A DNA stretch of 64,000 nt from Cristatella mucedo (taxonomy: Eukaryota > Bryozoa > Phylactolaemata > Cristatellidae). This document shows, in pieces, positions 60,240 to 64,000 of this stretch. A model generated the notes under the pieces. It was not told the origin of the DNA and did no database searches. It was given only the letters and a program-made list of their open reading frames with translations. The first letter of the stretch is position 1. Every line of letters starts with the position of its first letter. The DNA lies in assembly GCA_009760855.2 (NCBI GenBank), contig WPIO01000067.1, positions 247,501 to 311,500 on the forward strand, read 5' to 3'. The translations under genes were made by a program, and so were the position numbers.

Positions 60240-61380
60240 AGGTTACGCTAGCGGCGTGCCCCGACGAGCCACCTTGCATGCTTAGTCGAGGTTAAACCAC
60301 GCGTCGCATCGGGATCACCCTTGCAGCCAGCTGTTAGCGGCCCTCGGCTCAGATTGGACGCGAGATCCGGCGCGCAGCTATGCACGCCATGCAAGCTATG
60401 CACGTTTCGAAACTTGCAAGTTATGCACGTTACGGTGACTCGCTGTGACCTTTGCAAACGCAAAGGTCATAATGAGCGTAATTCAATGTAATGTATCGAA
60501 ACGTATGCGAAGCGTGAGCCCTCTAAGCTAAGAGGCCCACCCAGGCACTCGTTAGCCGCACTTCCTCTTCCGCCCCCCTTTTTCTTACACGGAAAGCGGC
60601 TCTCCCAGAGGCTGCGCCGCCGGGCAAGTGGCTTCGGCGAAGCCCAAGCGCGTCTCCCCCCCCCCAAGCAGTGGTCCGGACAGAACTAGGCCGCAAACGC
60701 AGCGCTCGCAACTCGCAACTACGCGCTAGTCTCTGCCGACGGGCGACGACTAGCGGCGAAGTCCCGAGCTTTGGAATCGCGTCTGGCCACTTGCAAGCGC
60801 GCGGTGCCAATGCGCGCACGAAGGCACGCCGACAACAGTGTGAACGCGGCAGCTACGAAGAACTTTAGATAGCAAGTCCGCATCCGTGGCGTGGAGAAGT
60901 CTTACTCGTCTGCGACGCAGCAGCGCTACAGGCGTTCAACAGCGGCCGAGATGCACACCCGCGGCTCGGTGGCCTAGAACTGAAATCAGCTCAATCGTTA
61001 ATACTTACGCCGGAACCACACCCGCCATTCGGAACAGATCGGTGCTTCGGTTGCCGCAGCTGGGCAAAACTATTTAGCTCAAGAGCTCGTACTAAAGTTC
61101 TGACGTAATCCAAAGAGAATACGTTAGCTGAAGGCAAAAAATACTGCAAGCTGTCGGGGTAAAGCATTTTTAATTGCTGGCCAGGACTTGAAGTTCTTAA
61201 ACTCCCGGGTCACGCACATTCACCAGCGATCGTGCTCTCGAGCGTAGCGCCACTCAAGTGCTGCTCGTGTGCCTACACACAACGCATTTCGTTACTTCTG
61301 GAGAAACCGTTAAAAGAGCACCTAATTACTCCTCTCGCTCCTGCTTTGGTGGCCTATTCCGTACACTTTAATTTTATAAT
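60240..61380. other. No gene recognised
   Basis: CpG-containing but without a dense island or recognisable exon. Confidence 0.5.
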
Positions 61381-61384
61381 TAAA

Positions 61385-61455
61385 TAATATTGTCTTCTGT
61401 ACAGTGCCCTAAGAGAAACAAATCTCTGTCCACAAGCTTTACCATTCAGTACAAG
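61385..61455 (-). mobile_element. SINE/LINE tail fragment
   Basis: Reversed hairpin-like gccctaagagaaacaaatct followed by ccacaagctttacc. No head. Confidence 0.45.
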
Positions 61456-61462
61456 AGAAGCA

Positions 61463-62390
61463 ATATGAATGTAATGTAATGTAATGTATCTCCGTCTATA
61501 ACTCCACGAAGTCATAAAGACCATGTGGGTGTTACGCAGGAGAGTTTTGTATAGCGCACTCACAGCCTAAGCGGCTTTCGGTACGCATTCGGTACCCAAC
61601 AGACTTCGTCTCACGCAACAAATAAAATGTGGGAAGCATAGCAGAGTCAGGAGAGCAGTTGAGATAGTGAGTAGCATGGAAGTAGCAGCTCAGGACCGCT
61701 GAAAAGGATGTGCCATAGCCGGCAGTAGGAGAGTAGTTGTCGTTGCGTAAGAGTTGTGTAAGCAAGCTCCACAGTCTAGGACCTGCAGAGCTAAAGCTTC
61801 TATCGCCAACGGTCTTTAAGCGGAGGAATGGGACAGCTAATGTATTGTCCACACAGGACCTGAGGACGCGAACAGGCTGAAATTGATGCAGCAGTTCAGC
61901 TAGTGGGTCAGCGTAAGAACTTTGCTCTGTATCCGTTGCTCAACCGGCAACCTTCCTAGCTCTTTCAGCAAAGGAGACACGTGCTTAAACCGCTGGGACT
62001 TAAATACTAGCCTTGCAGCCATGTTCATAGTCCGCTGCAGTGGCCTAATAGCTTTCTTTGGCAGCCCAGCCAAAGGGAATTACAATAATCAAGCCGAGAC
62101 AGAACTAAAGAGCTAGTTAAATTGTTTACAAGCCACTGTGGGAAACAGCTCCTAATCTTGGATAGGGATCGGATGTGATGGCTAGCTGTAGAAGCAGACT
62201 TCTGAATGAAGCTTTTGAAATTGAGGCAGCTGTCGAAAACGACACCTAAATTTCGAGCACGTGGTGATGGTCGCATAATAGCATCACCCCTATTAGAACA
62301 GTAAAGCCTTGTAATCCAGCCACACGCTTAGGGTGTCCTATGAGCAGCAGTTCGGTTTTATCATCATTTAAATTCAGGAAGTTTCCGAAT
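61463..62390 (-). mobile_element. LINE A fragment (3' half)
   Basis: Begins (its 3' end, left side) with four ATGTA-type tail repeats at 61463-61485, then the LINE A terminus and C-terminal coding remnant with SAGPRLW and LSRLDYCNSL. Upstream coding fragments LKLNDDKT-like near 62350. Frameshifted and truncated. Confidence 0.85.
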
Positions 62391-62544
62391 GACAATCAAT
62401 GTATTGTCCTACGGCAACTATGTAAGAAAGTAGACAAGAATCATGCTTAGGCAGGCTTGCAAAAGCACACAAGAAGACACAATGGACCTCTGGCTAATGG
62501 GACAACGGTTTGTAACGTACACTTGCTCACGCACAGGCAAAAAT

Positions 62545-62678
62545 GCATAATTCATCTTCATATTGCTTTAAGAGAATTGTATCTCTATTCAGTTGCTGTA
62601 CGTATGCCACACGGCTCGAGCCCGCGACCTTTCACATTACTCAACCAGCACTTTACCCCTCGGCCAAACCAGAGAGGC
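62545..62678 (-). mobile_element. SINE-1 (tRNA-derived), diverged
   Basis: Reversed: hairpin remnant aagagaattgtatctctatt, B box (cggctcgagcccgcga), A box (ctttacccctcggccaaacc). Confidence 0.75.
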
Positions 62679-62794
62679 TTGCAAAGCGGAAGAGAAACAG
62701 AAAATCTACGCTCCCCGAAACGCATTGAGAGCTGAGTGGAATAGATGCTTCTCTGGCTGAGACTTATTATACGACGATCGTGCGATGACATTGT

Positions 62795-62821
62795 ATTATA
62801 TATATATATATATATATATAA
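62795..62821. repeat. (TA)n microsatellite
   Basis: About 13 TA units. Confidence 0.93.
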
Positions 62822-62854
62822 CTAAGCAAAATGTATTAATGTAATATCGTATAT

Positions 62855-62960
62855 AACGAAGGGAAGTGCTTTGATGAAGACGCGATATCCCAAGTGCGTG
62901 AACTAGTTTGGCCGCCGTACCCTGGTCTCGTACTCTTAGTCTGAAGGTGGCTGCATGCAG
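62855..62960 (-). mobile_element. Possible short LINE B fragment
   Basis: Minus-strand remnant AAKLVHALGISRLHQST resembles TSKLVYAFVTSHLDFHN of LINE B. Too short for certainty. Confidence 0.35.
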
Positions 62961-63204
62961 CTGCTGCTGCTGCTGCTCCCTGAGCTGTCGGGTGTTGCTC
63001 GTGCTGAGTCGGACACGGTCCAATACCTGCCATCCGCAGTGGCCACATCAACTAGAGGCTCTTCTCCGTCGCATCGACGCAGAAGTGGTGTGCGCCTGCT
63101 CTGCTCTGCACACAGCGGTCCCAAACTCGCTTCCTACGCCGATATCGAAATGACCCGGGAGCAGCTAAAGCTCAAGCAAGCGGTCACAACCCAACCGCAC
63201 TGTT

Positions 63205-63206
<2 letters not shown>

Positions 63207-63295
<89 letters not shown>

Positions 63296-63353
63296 TCCTT
63301 TCTCTCCCTCTCTCCCACTCTCTCTCTCTCTCTCTCTCTCGCTCTTTCTCTCT
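63207..63353. repeat. (CT)n microsatellite
   Basis: Pure (TC)n at 63207-63288 with a degenerate right end. Confidence 0.95.
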
Positions 63354-63681
63354 GACGGTGTGCCGCTCGTACTCAAGCCGAAATCTTCCTTATGCTCGGC
63401 CTTTCGCAAGCCTCAGCCTCGGCCTATTCGTCCAGGTATAAGGCGGCACAGTCGGTTCGGCTGAATTGTCTGCGCTTATGATCGTAATATTTTTCACGAC
63501 GATTGACGGCAGCTCCTTGCAGTAGCTAGCGCCACCGAGGCACACGCTGTCACCGAGGCGTGACGACGTGGCCTGACGGCAAATGGAGCTCTCTTCGCGA
63601 GCTACCGCCTGTGCACCAGCATGTAAGAAGTCAATGCCGCCACCACACCAAATCACGAATTCAAGCGCAAAAATGTGGTGA

Positions 63682-63993
63682 CATAGGCGAACCCTGTGCG
63701 TATACGGCCTGCTTTTAGCACTTCTAGACCCGGCTTCATTCCACGCGTCCTTATCTGAGCCACGCTGCTCTGGCGTCGGGGCCGGACACACCATCGATCA
63801 CGCGGCAAAGGCAAGCCGTGCCGTAATTTTCGCGATATCGCAGAATAAGCAAATCAACAAGACGTCTGCGTCAGACGCCAGAAAAGAAGGGGCAGCAGTA
63901 CTCGCTGGGGAAATGCAGGTTCTGCAGTGGGTGTTCACGAACCTCGGATCTGCTACAAAAGCTGATGTGTATGACCTTCTAACTTTTGTATAA
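63682..63993 (+). CDS. Unassigned open frame at right edge, possible terminal exon
   Basis: 104-codon open frame to TAA (63991-63993) with little ATG content. It includes KASRAVIFAISQNKQINKTS and LAGEMQVLQWVFTNLG. An acceptor-like ctgcttttag ends at 63718. The composition is protein-like, but the reverse strand is also partly open. No family recognised. Confidence 0.25.
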   Translation, partial: HRRTLCVYGLLLALLDPASFHASLSEPRCSGVGAGHTIDHAAKASRAVIFAISQNKQINKTSASDARKEGAAVLAGEMQVLQWVFTNLGSATKADVYDLLTFV

Positions 63994-64000
63994 CACATTC

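Overview
This is a 64 kb piece of a repeat-rich eukaryotic nuclear genome, almost certainly from a metazoan and probably an invertebrate. The evidence is GT-AG introns of several kilobases, two families of CR1/L2-like LINE retrotransposons, tRNA-derived SINEs, long microsatellites, CpG-rich blocks and a cilium-associated small GTPase gene. I cannot name the species. There is no bacterial-style gene layout and no CRISPR array.

One protein-coding gene is recognised with confidence. It is a five-coding-exon ortholog of the Rab-like GTPase RSG1/CPLANE2 on the minus strand (start codon at 36032, stop at 24671). The exons join in phase at clean GT-AG sites into 237 codons, including a GKSGVGKT P-loop. 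Four introns of 1.7, 2.9, 0.3 and 5.7 kb are filled with transposon debris and microsatellites: a 41-unit CTG run in intron 2, and nested LINEs plus a dead Tc1/mariner-like transposase in intron 4.

Two LINE families make up much of the rest. LINE A has a 3' terminus followed by ACATT repeats; its largest copy is at 42.2-45.3 kb and keeps endonuclease and reverse-transcriptase remnants. LINE B has a 3' terminus with a hairpin followed by ATT repeats; its largest copy is at 28.1-29.6 kb. At least two tRNA-derived SINE families are scattered throughout. SINE-1 carries a 3' hairpin almost the same as LINE B's, which suggests LINE B machinery moves it. All copies seen are truncated or broken.

Layout: 0-3 kb SINEs, an 18-bp minisatellite and a LINE B tail. 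3-5 kb a CpG-rich block between complementary (CT)n and (GA)n arrays. 5-20 kb old LINE A/B fragments and SINEs. 20-24 kb mostly unassigned, AT-richer DNA. 24.7-36 kb RSG1. 36-41 kb its upstream region plus weak plus-strand exon candidates. 42-46.4 kb the large LINE A and GA/GACA arrays. 47-51 kb SINEs, microsatellites and a 27-bp minisatellite. 51.6-53.9 kb a second CpG-rich block with a 27-G run. 54-56.5 kb LINEs and a SINE. 57.0-59.6 kb a diverged satellite-like array with a period near 174 bp. 59.8-64 kb LINE fragments, SINEs, a (CT)n array and one unassigned open frame at the right edge.

From the sequence alone I see no new multi-gene system. The most informative signals are the RSG1 gene model, the ~174-bp array, the shared LINE/SINE hairpin, and a (CT)n array that appears to have grown inside that hairpin.
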